A stretch of DNA of 64,000 nt. It comes from Atopsyche davidsoni (lineage: Eukaryota > Arthropoda > Insecta > Trichoptera > Hydrobiosidae). The position numbers and the translations under genes were made by a program. Below are positions 1 to 11,819 of this stretch, one piece after another; positions within the stretch are counted from its first letter, which is position 1, and each line of letters starts with the position of its first letter. The notes beneath the pieces are model-generated. The model had not been told where the DNA came from. It did not search any database and was given only the letters and a program-made list of their open reading frames with translations. The DNA is taken from contig JAILWY010000023.1 in the NCBI GenBank assembly GCA_022113835.1, forward strand, positions 12,088,001 through 12,152,000. Reading direction: 5' to 3'.

Positions 1-347
1 ATTACGTCATCATTGTACATTGCCATCTTGAATTATATTTCAGCAATATTTCATCATTATCATCAGATTCAATCAATCCACTGCGGAACGGAAGTCATCC
101 TCGCAATTCCCACCCTGCGACATTTCATAATTTAGAGAACTTGCAAATTTAATATCTCAGGTTTGATTTATTACAGAAACTTGATTAATGTCAATTTAAT
201 CGCTTTAATTCTTGAATGCTTTTAGTAACTGACAGTATATAATGTTTGAATTTTGAAATAATCTCTTCAATGGTTCATTTGTTTTAATATAATAACTTTA
301 GATATAATACTTTAATACGTTCGTAAAAAAAGCGTTCTTATATTCTA

Positions 348-588
348 TATTATTACTAATATGATTAGGCACATTAGTTCATACATAGAAGATGATTTAA
401 AGAAACTCTCAGAAAAATATCATCGTGATTTGTGTGGGATTTGAACCCACATCCCCTGGCTTCCATGGCCGGTGTACTAACCCTTGTACTAACGAATCAC
501 TTGCGTTTATCGAGAATTTTTAACAATCATACTCTACATATGAACCAATGTGCCCAGGCCAACCAAGAATCATATTAGTATTAATATA
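348..588 (-). repeat. tRNA-derived foldback element, copy 1
   Basis: The centre (425-500) reads on the minus strand like a tRNA. A GTGATT acceptor arm pairs with AATCAC, and a B-box-like GGGTTCAAATCCC arm is present; the putative anticodon loop is CATGGAA. The flanks are imperfect inverted repeats of one another. ACTAATATGATT at 355-366 matches AATCATATTAGT at 569-580 exactly, and the inner arms (CACATTAGTTCATA against the complement of the right flank) also pair. The whole unit could therefore fold into a long stem capped by the tRNA-like core. Copy 2 at 9769-9968 shares both core and flanks. The D-arm is degenerate here, so it is not a working tRNA gene. It could be a SINE or a non-autonomous foldback element. 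Confidence 0.7.
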
Positions 589-939
589 ATAAACCCGTAA
601 TGGGTAATAAATACGCATCTGATTGACGTTAATCAAAAAATAGACATATGTTTTATTCTATAGTCATCTGAAATTATTGAATAAAATATATACTTTTTTT
701 TATACAAAACAAGTAAGTTTAAATTTGATTTACTATATGTTTTAACAACCCTTTGCACTCGAGACCGTTTCCGCGCGGAATCCTACCTTTGAATTCCATC
801 CACCTTTGACTCATCCTCACAATTGAAATAGTTATCAACGCACAACGAATTTCCGCACCAAACAAAGTGGCGAGCGAGAGTAACCTCTTTGCAAAGGGTT
901 AACAGATTGCAGATTCAATGTGTGTAAGGCTTTGAGTGC

Positions 940-1235
940 AAGAAAGTTTGGAGCAAGCGAGGGGGCTCACGATTGCCCCCCTGCCCCGCGCAGTGAGCGT
1001 ATGAAGACATTAACCACCCATAGCGGGCTGCGGCCTGCCCGGAGCCCCGAGGGCGCAGCGCGCGTGTTTGGGGCCCTCGTGACCGCTCGGCAGATTCGCT
1101 ACGGTCTAATTGACTGGCGAAAGATACAGCTCGTCTCTGGCATGTACCGAGTGCACATTGCACCTGAGCGCGTGAGTGCTGTTTCACTTTGGAAGGATGT
1201 ACCGGGAACATTACAAAGACTGATAAAATAAGGTT
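940..1235. other. GC-enriched block in coding intron
   Basis: A sharply GC-rich stretch of about 300 bp with many CpGs, set in AT-rich intron. Overlapping frames are open on both strands (about 103 and 98 codons), as expected when stop codons are depleted by composition. None shows a recognisable domain or a start context that stands out. I read it as candidate regulatory sequence within the gene, not as a gene. Confidence 0.35.
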
Positions 1236-1639
1236 GGTGTAATGTATATATTTCTACTAGAGACAAGGACGTAGAAAAATACAAAGCACGCCCTGATGAT
1301 TATGAACCTCAACTACATAAATAAATATTCTTTTTTTCAATTTTTATTCTAAAGACTTTCTACATTTCAACTTGGTACAAGTATAAATTAGGCCAAAATT
1401 TTACAACAATTAAAAAACTTGAGTTAACTAAAGTTATTAATACCATATTCTTTATTATAAGAACCCGGGGACCTACTTTAAAACACTGGCTCAACATGAG
1501 TATATGCTCATTGAAATAGTCGCCAGCTACCTCTCGGGAGAGGCACTCGATGAAGATGAAGAAAATTATATTAAAATAAATATGTATTTTTATATCAGCA
1601 TTATCTAGTTTCAGATATTGTGGTTGTTTTGTTCATGAA

Positions 1640-2150
1640 ACATTGATGGATTGCTGAAAGCGTGACGTGCTAAAGAGTCAGTGCAGCCTGCCAACGTGAG
1701 AGCATCAATAGCTACAAACCCTCCGGCGCACACTTAGACTACACCATTTACGCGGGAATATCAAAACCAAACATTTGATATGCAAAGAGATCACCGAGAC
1801 CGTCGGCCAACCAGGACCAACAATTTATTAAAAACACCAACAAGTCATGGGACCAAAACCAACGGGAAAAACTATAACAACCAGGTATAAGCCAGGATTA
1901 ATCTAGCTTAATCAAAATAAACGCTATGATAGACAAGAGTCCTTCGAGGTCACATGACAACTTGGACTAACAATTGATTCAAAGCACCAACAATCGGGCA
2001 TGAGCCTCGCGAGGCCCGCGTTTAGCATAATACCAGCGTTCAGAGCATATCGAGGGTCTGCTCGGGGCGAGTCGCCATCTTCTGATGTCTTCTTCAGTGG
2101 GCCATACGAGGGGTGACGAATATCATCGCGCGAAATCATCGGCGATAAAA
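1640..2150. other. Two moderate GC-enriched blocks
   Basis: Blocks at about 1640-1780 and 1905-2150 have mixed-complexity sequence rich in CpG (for example GCCTCGCGAGGCC near 2003) inside the AT-rich intron. They have no splice-like boundaries and no recognisable coding content. They are possible intronic enhancers; there is no direct proof in the sequence. Confidence 0.3.
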
Positions 2151-2924
2151 ATTAATATCTTTTGTATGGAAAATCGACGATTGCGGGCCACTTATCGTTT
2201 TGTGATCGACAATTACATAATTTAAATTTTACGGTTAATTTTTTGCCGCCAGGTATTGGTGAAATTATTTTTCGAGAAAACTTAAACTTAAAAAAAAAAC
2301 CACGTTCATTTATTTTTAAATGACCCTATCAAAAATATAAATTTATTTTTTAACATTAAAGTCTCCAAAGAGCTTGCAAAATAAGTACCAATCACCAGTG
2401 AATTCAATAAAAATCGTCTTTAATAACGATACTGATTGTGACAGTGCTTATTATCTTAGCTATTAGCTCAAAGATGCTATTGTTTTTATTTAAATTAAAA
2501 ATTTAACGTTTTTATCACACATTAATGTCAATCAAAAATTATAAATATAAAAATCCATTATGAAATCTAGAATACAATGAATGTTTAGAGTTATAATAGC
2601 TGTTGAAATCTCAATTATTTTATTTAGGTAATACTAGTAAACCACCCGAAAATATTATTTACACCAATAAAATTTTAATTTGATCGCTCAATAATGCTTT
2701 ATGATAATACTTTGACATTTTGCATGGCTTGACACAAATCTCACAGTATAAATTCCAGATGGTATTATAATAAATAGTTTGATTACGTTTATGGCAATGA
2801 AAGATTGTACCTGATGTGTATCAGATTGTACCTGAGACGGGAAAATGTGTTTTGAAGGTTTTACATAAAATATTAATAAAACGACGTTTTATATATGTAA
2901 ATGTAATGTATTGATTTTAATCTT

Positions 2925-3150
2925 GGTTAAATGACAACGGTAATTCTCCGGAAGCTGTAGTTCCTCGATTCCGACTTTACTTTCCCGCAGCAGTAAGTCT
3001 CGGGGCGGACGCTCGATCCTGTACGGATGACTTTTGTTATCTAATTAAACTGAATCGATAGAGGATGCGCCAAAGTGCCTAACGCCGTACTAAGCGCCTT
3101 TTTGTGAGAGACTTGCGTCCGGTACAGTTGTTCTGGTTTGGTTTTTTAAC
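2925..3150. other. GC-enriched block just downstream of the DBD exon
   Basis: Mixed-complexity sequence about 170-400 bp into the intron, with GGGGCGGAC-type and CCGGAAG-type words. I tested it for the second zinc-finger exon on the minus strand and found none. Candidate intronic regulatory element. Confidence 0.3.
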
Positions 3151-3321
3151 GCTGGGTTTTATTAGCCGATACTGGATCACATGCTTTAACGAGCCTTTGC
3201 TGTAAGATCATTATGATAATGGAGTAATAATTTGAAATTGAGGAAGTCTCGTGCGATATTAAAATAGTCTTTAATTTTTATAATCTAGAAATTTCAAAGT
3301 AAACCGTGGAGTGAATCTTAC

Positions 3322-3399
3322 CTTGCATCCTTCACAGGTAAATGCTCCAAAATGGAACCCCGCAGCGGGCTCCCCGCATACTTTGCACTGCTGGTTCAT
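3322..3399 (-). CDS. kni: First coding exon of a knirps-family (NR0A) nuclear-receptor-like transcription factor
   Basis: The reverse strand reads 26 codons starting [11 protein letters not shown] and ending TCEGCK. This is the first zinc finger of a nuclear-receptor DNA-binding domain: the four zinc ligands are Cys5, Cys8, Cys22 and Cys25 of the exon. The short MNQ leader and the AAGFHFGAF stretch are typical of the Knirps / Knirps-like / Eagle group, which lacks a conventional ligand-binding domain and acts as a nuclear DNA-binding regulator, often a repressor, in segmentation, trachea and neurons. The acceptor TTATTTCAG directly abuts the ATG, so the 5'UTR must lie in one or more upstream exons at higher coordinates. 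The donor is AAG|GTAAGAT, in phase 0 after GCK, a split inside the DBD. The second finger is not in the window, so the gene is partial here. I cannot tell the three paralogues apart from 26 residues; kni is given as the family symbol. Confidence 0.93.
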
Positions 3400-6300
3400 C
3401 TGAAATAACAATAAACATTTAATTAGCACGAATAGAAAGATAAAAATTTAAATGTAATAAAGAAATCAGAAAAAATATTTTTGCCCTACGTGCACAGAAG
3501 CTAAAAAATAAGCAACTCTTGCATAATATGCTTATATACAAAATAAAAGTAAACAATTTAGCAACGAAAGTTTCAATATAGTCCTATTTTTATCTGCACC
3601 CAACTCTTAACGTTTTTTTAATCTAATTGTATTAGAGAAAGTGTTTTTTAATACATGTTTTTGAAATATTAGTGTTTATTATTTATAATGATTAATTTAT
3701 AAAAGTGAATTATATATTACTTCGAGCTAAATTAAAAAAACTTATTGCGTAAGCATATGTGCTTAAAATCAATTTTCCAAAAGCTCACATCAAAATTCAA
3801 TTTTATTTAATAATAGGAAAAAAGTAACAGTGTAGTTAAATTCAGATTTTTTGATTTTATTTAATTATTAATGTGTGTTTCATTTTAAAACGTTCTTAAA
3901 TAACATACTCATTGCCAGTGTGGCCCAATTAAGAGGTATCTTACGGTTTTCTTCAGTGAGACCACTGTCAGGTATGAGGACAATAAATCGTGCAGTGACT
4001 TTTGTAAATCACCTGATTTTACATGGCGCATGTTGATATAGAGCCGTACTTGAAGAATGGTTGATCATCCCATTCTTTCTGTTCCCTTCCTTCCTTATTC
4101 AGGTCGTCGGGTTCTTTAATTGAAGTTCTTATATAGAAACGAAATAAAGTTGTTTGTTAAACCATCAGTCTGTAAGTAAATTTATTTTATAGCTTTACGC
4201 GTAGGTGGGAAACAGTACTGAGATGTCAATAAAAAGTTGTTTTATTATTTCTAAATATAATCAGTAATTTTGTGGACTTAATAAGACAAGAAAATATTAG
4301 ATTTTTTAAGTGTTATTTGTTTGTTTTTAAAAAAAGTAAATGATCAATTTATTGAATATTAAATTTAATGAAAACTTGTTCAAATCAAAACATGAACCAA
4401 AAGATTAAATGTATTCAAATATTATTTCTTAAGCTGAAAACATCGTATAATTTGTCAAACATGTCATTTCAAATTAACAATAAGAAAGCCTTGCGTGTGA
4501 AAAATCACCGCAAAAAGCTCCGGGGGTCAATTTTTCACAGTTGTTTCTTTAAACAAAGTAATAACTTTGACGCGCCACAGCCTCTCCGGCGAGTAACAAG
4601 TGACCGTGGCATGACCGCAACAAATAAACTTGTGATTTTATTGAAATAATCTCTCCGAGCTCGCCGTTACAGTTGCCGGTGATTGGCTAAAGTAAAATAC
4701 TGTCGATACAATTGCGCAGAACAATTAAAATATCTTCACGAAGGAGCCATACCCGCGAGTTATTCGGGGCAGACAGGCGGGATATGAATGTTCGGCAACA
4801 GCCCTCGGACCATATAAGAGCATGTAAAAAGATCATTACTGCTATCTCCAAAGGTCAGATTAACCTTCTTTAGAATGTATAAATGTTAAAAAAGATTTCT
4901 TCACCAATCAGATAAAAAACACTATTTAATATTTTTATATGCATCCAATAACATATAAAAATAATTAATTTTAGAAAGCTTTTATTGCTTCATCGAAACT
5001 ATTTAAATATATGTTAAGATTGTGAATTATTTTCTTGTAATTAGAATTAATATTTCTTGAACAAGAAACTTTAAGTTTCAGTTTTAACTGAATTATTCGT
5101 AATATTCATGTTTTCGGCTCTACAAAGAGACCTCGCGAATTTATTTTCATTTTAAGCTTGAAATGCGAGTTCCTAAACTAAATATGCATAATTTATGGAA
5201 AGGTTATTTTAATAATTTTTAAAGTAAATAATTTACCGAAGCGTGTGCGTGTTGCTCTCCACTTCCCAGTGCGATGCTGTTTCCCCACCCTGTTATTTCC
5301 CTCATTGAGTTATTACCTTTAAAATATACAGCATAAAATATTCAAATTTCCTCTCTCACCGAGATTCGTGGGTAAATACTGCGGGAGAATTACTCCAGCA
5401 AATCCGGAGCCGGCTGCCCTCGGAGGTTGAAAATTAAACTGTATTAAAATAAACATTCTCCAAAGAACAATGTTGCTCGCTGAGCTCGAAATTAAGACCA
5501 CACAAATAAAAAAATACAACCAACCAACCTAAAAATATATTCTTTACTTCTTATCAGTTTTTGAATCTTTTTTATTTTTAAAACCAAATTTTTAATGTAA
5601 ATGCTTGTTAGTATTGCTAAAAAATAAACAACATAAAAAAGTTATGTTTTTTATTAATTTTTTAAATATAACTTGATTTAAAAAACAAGGTTAAAGTTTT
5701 GTTAAATCGTTTGATTGAAATTGTTCTTTTATATATATTATTATGTTGCATCCAAGAATGCATACAGTAATAAAACAATATTAAAAAGCGACATACTAGT
5801 GATAAAACGTATTTATTAAGAGCGAAAAGGTAGAAGTCTGAAATAGTTTTGCAGTAGTTATTCCTTCATATGGTATGGATAGAACACCTTGTATTTCTAG
5901 CAAAAAACCATTACTCAGTAAGAATTGCTGTAAACCCTCTTTTACTAAGTCTTCCTACTTCATGTACTACATTTATTTGAAGAACCTGCCATTATCCTAA
6001 CTTAGTAAGCATTTTATTAAAAAAATACTATAAATACAGTTTTGCTCTAAAAAAACTCCCAACTCCGAATTGTTGGCCATCGTTTAAGTTTGCTCTGCAG
6101 GTAAAAATTGAGTCATCACAAAAGCTTCATCCTACAGCCTTATTTGAGTATTCGGCAAAAGCAAACATTGGTCTGTCAGTATATTTGTTCAGGCAGTAAT
6201 AATGATTGCTCCGAGCTTTGTGCGTGATCTCCCACGGAAGACGAGCGCTTTTGGCGTGCCAGTTAACGTGTCAACATAATTATCTGGGCCAATTTGTTGC

Positions 6301-6714
6301 TTTCTTGAAATTATCTGAAGAAGCGGGTAAAACTTTAATATGTCCCCTTATTAGTCAAATAACTGTAAATATTATTTGTAAACGACATTTAAAAATATTT
6401 TTTTATTTATTTCGTTGACACTTTCATTGAATCTGAATCCATTTATAATAACTTCAAGGTAGAAAAAATTGCGTAATTGTATAACAATATCACTTAAAAT
6501 AAATATTAAATTTCAAACATATTTAAGATCATTCTCTTTTTCAATTATTGCTTATAAAGTTTTATCACAGCATATATTACTTCTAAGCAAAAGAGAAGAT
6601 AGAGTGACCAAAGATATACCCAATACTGGCACATCAATAGAGTACAGCACCCGCGAGCACGCAATCCAGCACAGATTGAAATTCAATGCGATTTACATTA
6701 AATGACATGTAGCC
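3400..6714. other. Upstream sequence, AT-rich with blocks at about 3900-4130 and 4500-4860
   Basis: This is immediately upstream of the coding exon in transcription direction. Most is AT-rich and featureless. The block at 4500-4860 has a minus-strand GCCAATCA (4680-4687) next to CCGGCAACTGTAACGG, a CCAAT-type word beside Myb-like AAC words. A plus-strand TATA-like ATATAAGAGC lies near 4814. At about 3940 the minus strand reads ACC|GTAAGATACC, a possible donor, but no exon can be delimited. Confidence 0.3.
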
Positions 6715-6920
6715 TGAATAGGACAAGATCCATCGATTCTCCTTTGCACAATGACTGAAGGGATGCGCGTCGGGAATGCGCAGTGCCCCCGATCCAAGGA
6801 GATATACAGCCTGTGGAAGATCTCGGACGATAGGCCCTCTAGAAACTGACGCCCATATACGGCGCCGTGATGGACGCCCGAGAACCTGGGTTTAGGCTCT
6901 ACGAAGACTTGTAATGGATT
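6715..6920. other. GC-enriched block
   Basis: About 200 bp of CpG-containing mixed sequence between long AT-rich stretches, including ATGCGCAGTGC near 6776. There is no ORF or splice structure. Candidate regulatory element. Confidence 0.3.
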
Positions 6921-9768
6921 TGTATATTTGTTCTGTTTTACTCAGCGATTTTGATTTTGGTTGAAATTATTGATAAATGTTCTAACATGTCACATTATTA
7001 TAGCTTTTTTATCTTAAAATTTGATCTAGCTTCAACGTGCGTAAATAATTTTTATCCACTGTCATTATGAAATGTGTTATATTATAATATAAAAAAATCT
7101 ATATATAAATATACTTTTTAGACATTTTTAAAGAAATTTAAATTAAAAGTACAAACAATATTTTTTACATAAATCATTAATCATTTTGGTAAATATTCGT
7201 TAAAAAATTAGAGTTATTTTAATACCTCTTCATGAAATTATTTATTTATTGAATATTCGACAAAAGTTCTCATAAATAAATGGTAGGTTTATTGTGTTAA
7301 AAATATTTCTATAATTGTATGGTATATTTAAATATATTGTTAAAAATAAAAGAGTTAATACTTTTATCGTTTTAAAAAAAAGATTTTAAATAAATTTTTT
7401 GAAATCCGTTTATATCCTTTAATACTATCCGTGGAAACTTTCCAAGTATTAAAAAATAAAACCGACTAGCGATAACAATAAACGGGCAGCCGTAACTCGA
7501 CATTCCTAACGAATGTTATTTACTAGAACATTCTTTTTCAGTCGCAGCTTACAGGTGCATCGATAAACTATTCAACTTCCTATCGCATCAGAGCCTTATC
7601 TGATGTTAAAAAATCCCCAACTACTAATATAAAGTTTCATTAAAGTTTATTCTTCGGTACGTTTAAGGTGCTACAGGCCACACGGCGAGCGCAATACTTG
7701 ACTCCATCACCGCGAGCAAGACTGATTTAAAATCTGCGACAGAAGTGTGGAATAAATTAACCATAAAAATACGACCATTTTCCTTATACTTGAGCAAGCA
7801 TTTAGCGATGAAAGTGACCGCTAGAAGTCTACTGCCACGACAAATTTATAGTCCTTACTGCTGTCCTAACTTAAAAGGAAATATATAAAGTTTACTACAC
7901 AAAGCTTCTGTGCTATGAATTGCGAAAAGTTCATTGTTTCAATTATATATATATATATATATATATCACATATTAAAGTTTAAGTACAAAATTTTACATG
8001 CAGGGTAAATTTGGTTTAATTCATTTTATATAACGATTTGCTTTGTACGTAGATCAATATATTTTGATATGTGTTTGTTTTATTATATTCATGCGTATTA
8101 TTATCTAACGTCACGTCATGATTATAATTCAATCTTCTCATACTGTGTTTACTTCGCTCGCTAACCACACGTATCGATTTCACACTTTTTTCTACGGTCA
8201 AAGAGCCGAACCATAACGCGATAGCGAAATTTACAGAATCCATAGACCACCCACCTGAAATCAGCCGCGGGTTAAATAATCAATTCCTTCACAGTCAACA
8301 AAGGAAGCCTTACACGTAAACCCGACAGCCGCGAGTCTGACCGCTGAGCATCTTATCCTAAAAACTAAGTGTTTTATCACGACTATGAGGCGCTTACAAC
8401 GATCAGATTTTCGCCACCGAAATCAAACTCTGTGTAAACTTTCAATCGGCCCGTGTCGTGTGTTATTACTGATTTGTTAAACTATGAACCATGCAACACG
8501 ATTCCTACATTTGTTAAGTTGTTTTCTTTGGGTAATATTCAATGAACCACACGGGGGAGATGTGCTCTCGGATAGTATATGGAACCATTCATCATATCGT
8601 CTTTGGAATTACCTTGGAGGTACGACATGTACCTACGTGAAATAGATACGAATGCGTGTTAAATAAATAATTGATTTCGAGCACTTATTTTTTTGTATTC
8701 GTGAGTTATTGCCGTTTTCCTTTTGAGATCTATTTGAAAGCATTCGCTTCTATGTAATGGTCAAGCGTGATATGGAGTGTAGTGCGTGGTATTAGTGTGA
8801 AATAATAAGGTTCATTCGATTACTAAGAAACGTGTAACTCTACCTTTCAAAATGATTTGTTTACCTTTATTAATATAACAACATATCAATCAAAGAAGAT
8901 AAAAAGCAAAGGCGAAAATTACGAGTCTACGATACTCTGTATCAAAAGCTCTCATTGTGAATTTTGTAAATAGTATTTATCAGACCAGATTCAATTGGAT
9001 ACGAAACAGATCCTTAAATAATGGGTTTATCATTATGTTTCTCAGATTTTTATCCAAGCAAATTTTAAAGCCGTATTTTGTTATTAATTCTTATGGTAAA
9101 AACCAAGGGTTTTGCTGATGAGCAGATTTATCTTTCAAAGTGGTATTCAACGGTTTCGATATTTAAATGTAATAATGATGCCAATACATGAGTTACATTC
9201 GATAAAAAAATATTTTTGACCATGATATAAAGTGCAATCCAATTAAAAAATACTTCATTTTAAATGTACAAATCATAAAAAAAACAATGCGTTCATGAAC
9301 CAAATTCAAAACAATCCGAACAAAACAAAAAAACATAAATACAATCGAATCTGAACAATAAATTAACAAGCGAACATTAATGTCAAAGCAATCTTTAAAT
9401 ACTCCAGTTGGTACGGAGGTCTTAAACAACCCGGTCGGCCTGATAAGAGCTTTTTAAGTCTCTGTGGGAAATTAAGCTCTGGGCTTGCGCATTTAATTAC
9501 AGCGATCTACAAAGCTCTCGCATTTTCGCTCGCATATACATGAGCATCTTCCATCTCTTTGGGCAATTCCACATTTGCATAAGGCCTGGTATTCAGTGCT
9601 TTATATAACTTTAGCGGAACAAAACCTGCCGCCGAATGTGACGCGGCTACTGGGTTCACCGGAATGTACACTGCATTGTTAGCCTCTTAACAGTTTTTAT
9701 GGATATTTTTTAAAAGTAATACGAAGATTTTATCAAATCTAAACATAAACTACATTGATAATGATTAA
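6921..9768. other. Mostly AT-rich stretch with modest mixed blocks
   Basis: No gene is seen. Mixed-complexity blocks lie at about 7450-7830, 8090-8460 and 9420-9700. A perfect TGTGGGAA, the Su(H)/CSL-type word, is at 9463-9470. An AT microsatellite lies at 7944-7966. Confidence 0.3.
7944..7966. repeat. (TA)n microsatellite
   Basis: Uninterrupted TA dinucleotides over about 23 bp. Confidence 0.95.
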
Positions 9769-9968
9769 GAACATTTTTTTAAATATTGAAAATTGATTAA
9801 AGAAACTCTTAGAAAAATATATCAACGTGATTTGTGCGGGATTCGAACCCACATCCCCTCGCTTACATGGCAGGTGCATTACCAACTATGCTAACCAATC
9901 ACTAGTACTAGACAAGAATTTTTAATAATCATATCCTATAAATGAAACAATGTTCTTATTATGCCTAA
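9769..9968 (-). repeat. tRNA-derived foldback element, copy 2
   Basis: The core 9827-9902 read on the minus strand is a better tRNA mimic than copy 1. It has a GTGATT/AATCAC acceptor stem, a D-arm with GCAT/ATGC pairing around AGTTGGTA, a CATGTAA anticodon-type loop (TGT) and a GGGTTCGAATCCC T-arm. The flanks AAAGAAACTCTTAGAAAAAT on the left and GAATTTTTAATAATCATAT on the right match copy 1. As there, the outer arms are imperfectly complementary (AAGAACATT against AATGTTCTT). TTAAATATTG at 9779-9788 recurs at 9969-9978 and could be a target duplication, although that reading conflicts slightly with the outermost inverted arm. The anticodon stem is imperfect, so I do not call a functional tRNA. 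Confidence 0.72.
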
Positions 9969-9978
9969 TTAAATATTG

Positions 9979-11140
9979 TGTGACTTGCAATACTAGACTT
10001 TTAACACAAAGTACTGAGTGAAGCATTTTAAATCCAATCTGGATATTAGTCTATTTAATTATGTCAACTACATTGTTTGGTTTTACGCATAAAAACTATG
10101 GAATTGAAGGACTTAATTTATTATAATATATTTTAAGAATATAAAATGAATATTAAGTATAGACATAATCCATGATATATATTTTTTTAATTTGTGGGTG
10201 ATCTGAAAAATGGTTTTTTCTAAAAATAGCACAGTGCGAGACATTTTTTTTTTCTTATGACTAGTATGAAGAAAAAAACTATATTGACAATGATTTTTAC
10301 AATTTTTCTCAGCACCCCATACTTATTTCTCAATTAAGATTTTTGAAATGCTGTACGCTTGATATATTTATTATACATAACAATAATTTATCTTGCATAT
10401 TCTTAATTAACAAAAGTGATCATTCAACTGGACATCCGTTGTTTTTAATAAGAATGTACATCAGTCATTCTAACTGGAACTTGCGAGGCATAGATGAAAA
10501 ATACAAGTACGCATGATAAATTAAAATAGTGAATTATCTTACATATATATCTTACAAATGCGACTACCTCAATGTCTCGCTTAATCTCAAGAAGCATTTT
10601 TTTGACATCATAAGTATCCACGCAGTACATTTATCTAACCAACTAATTTTTAATGATTGGAGTACGGTCACAACAGTTACAAAAAAAACCGACACATTTT
10701 AATGGTTTGACTCCATAAAAATAAATAATGAAAATAATAATTACAGGTAAAAAAAGAATTGATTTATTGATTAGGTAAATAAATTGATGTTTAATTATGG
10801 TCAAAAATATAAGACCACCTAAAGATAGTGAATAGTAAAAATTAATGTTAAATATAATAAATATTAAAATTCTTGAAAAAAAAAATTTCTAGAAATATTA
10901 ATTCCAAAAAAAGAAGAGAAAAAGACGGTTATCAAAAACTAAAATTAAAAACTGCAATACTAACGACTCGACTCGTTTTTATACAGTAAGGCATCAAAAT
11001 CTTTGGTCTAAAATTTATGATATTACTTTATAAAAATTATTGAGATTAACCATTTTAGGCATTGCAAAATGATAAATTTGAATAAAATTAGTCATCAGAT
11101 GCAATATTTGAATCTATTTGCTCAAATTAAAAAAAAAACA
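9979..11140. other. AT-rich stretch, nothing recognised
   Basis: Low-complexity AT-rich sequence with poly-A and poly-T runs. No convincing gene, repeat copy or motif cluster was seen. Confidence 0.5.
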
Positions 11141-11149
11141 ACTTGATGA

Positions 11150-11350
11150 ACCTTAAACGGTTGTCCATCGGCGCCTGACCCGCTCTCGTAAAGGCCGTTT
11201 ACACAGAAAGGGGCGTGATTAAAACGTAGAACGGCCTATATTTATCAGGGGGCACTAAATATCTTTAAGTAACAGATTCGATACGGCGGCTCTTTGTGCC
11301 CGCTACGTCGGAGCCCGCGAAGCCTTACGAACGGACCCGTTTGGGTAAAG
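11150..11350. other. GC-enriched block
   Basis: About 200 bp of mixed-complexity, CpG-rich sequence containing TTATCAGG (GATA-type) and GGCCGTTTACAC, flanked on both sides by poly-A/T-rich DNA. No coding signal. Candidate enhancer. Confidence 0.3.
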
Positions 11351-11819
11351 TGTTTTTACTATTGTTTTTTTTTTTCGTAAGGATTTAATGCATGTCGTTT
11401 GTATGTTAATGCTCCGACTGGTTTTTGTTCATGATTTCATGACCGCCGGGGAAAACGGACTTTTGGAAGTACAAGAAGTGTATATGGTGCAATACAGAAC
11501 ACCGAAATTTCAGAGTATTGTCTATGTGCGATCCGATATGTGTGTGATGTATTTTTATAATTTGCAGAAAATACAGTGATATTTGCACACAAAATTAAAT
11601 TGCGTAATATTTTTTTTCAACACTGGTTTATAAGATTAAGTGTCATTCTAGCTCACATGCACTTTTCAGGCGATATTCGTTTGGTAAGATGTTCTGAAAG
11701 CCGAGGACGCTAGGGTTTTTTTTATTATTTTCTTTTTACTGTCGGCCCCGGGTAGCGCTGTGGTACTACTTCCGGGTGCTGACAGCTGGTCTTTTTATAT
11801 ATAATATACAATATATCTA

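Larger units (their letters stand above)
1..3321 (-). other. First coding intron of the knirps-family gene (partial, runs off left edge)
   Basis: This begins at the GTAAGAT donor after the DBD exon and continues past position 1. I looked for the expected second exon (SFFGR..., second zinc finger) on the minus strand and did not see it, so the intron exceeds 3.3 kb. It holds a tRNA-derived foldback repeat at 348-588 and GC-enriched blocks at about 940-1235, 1640-1780, 1905-2150 and 2925-3150. The rest is AT-rich and featureless. Confidence 0.75.

Noticed and set aside
2925..3150. Second zinc-finger exon of the knirps-family gene
   Set aside because: Translating the minus strand gives no SFFGR or second-finger cysteine pattern.
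9827..9902. Functional tRNA gene (Thr-like TGT anticodon) on the minus strand
   Set aside because: Imperfect anticodon stem, a diverged sister copy with another anticodon-like loop, and shared flanks outside the tRNA indicate a repeat element.
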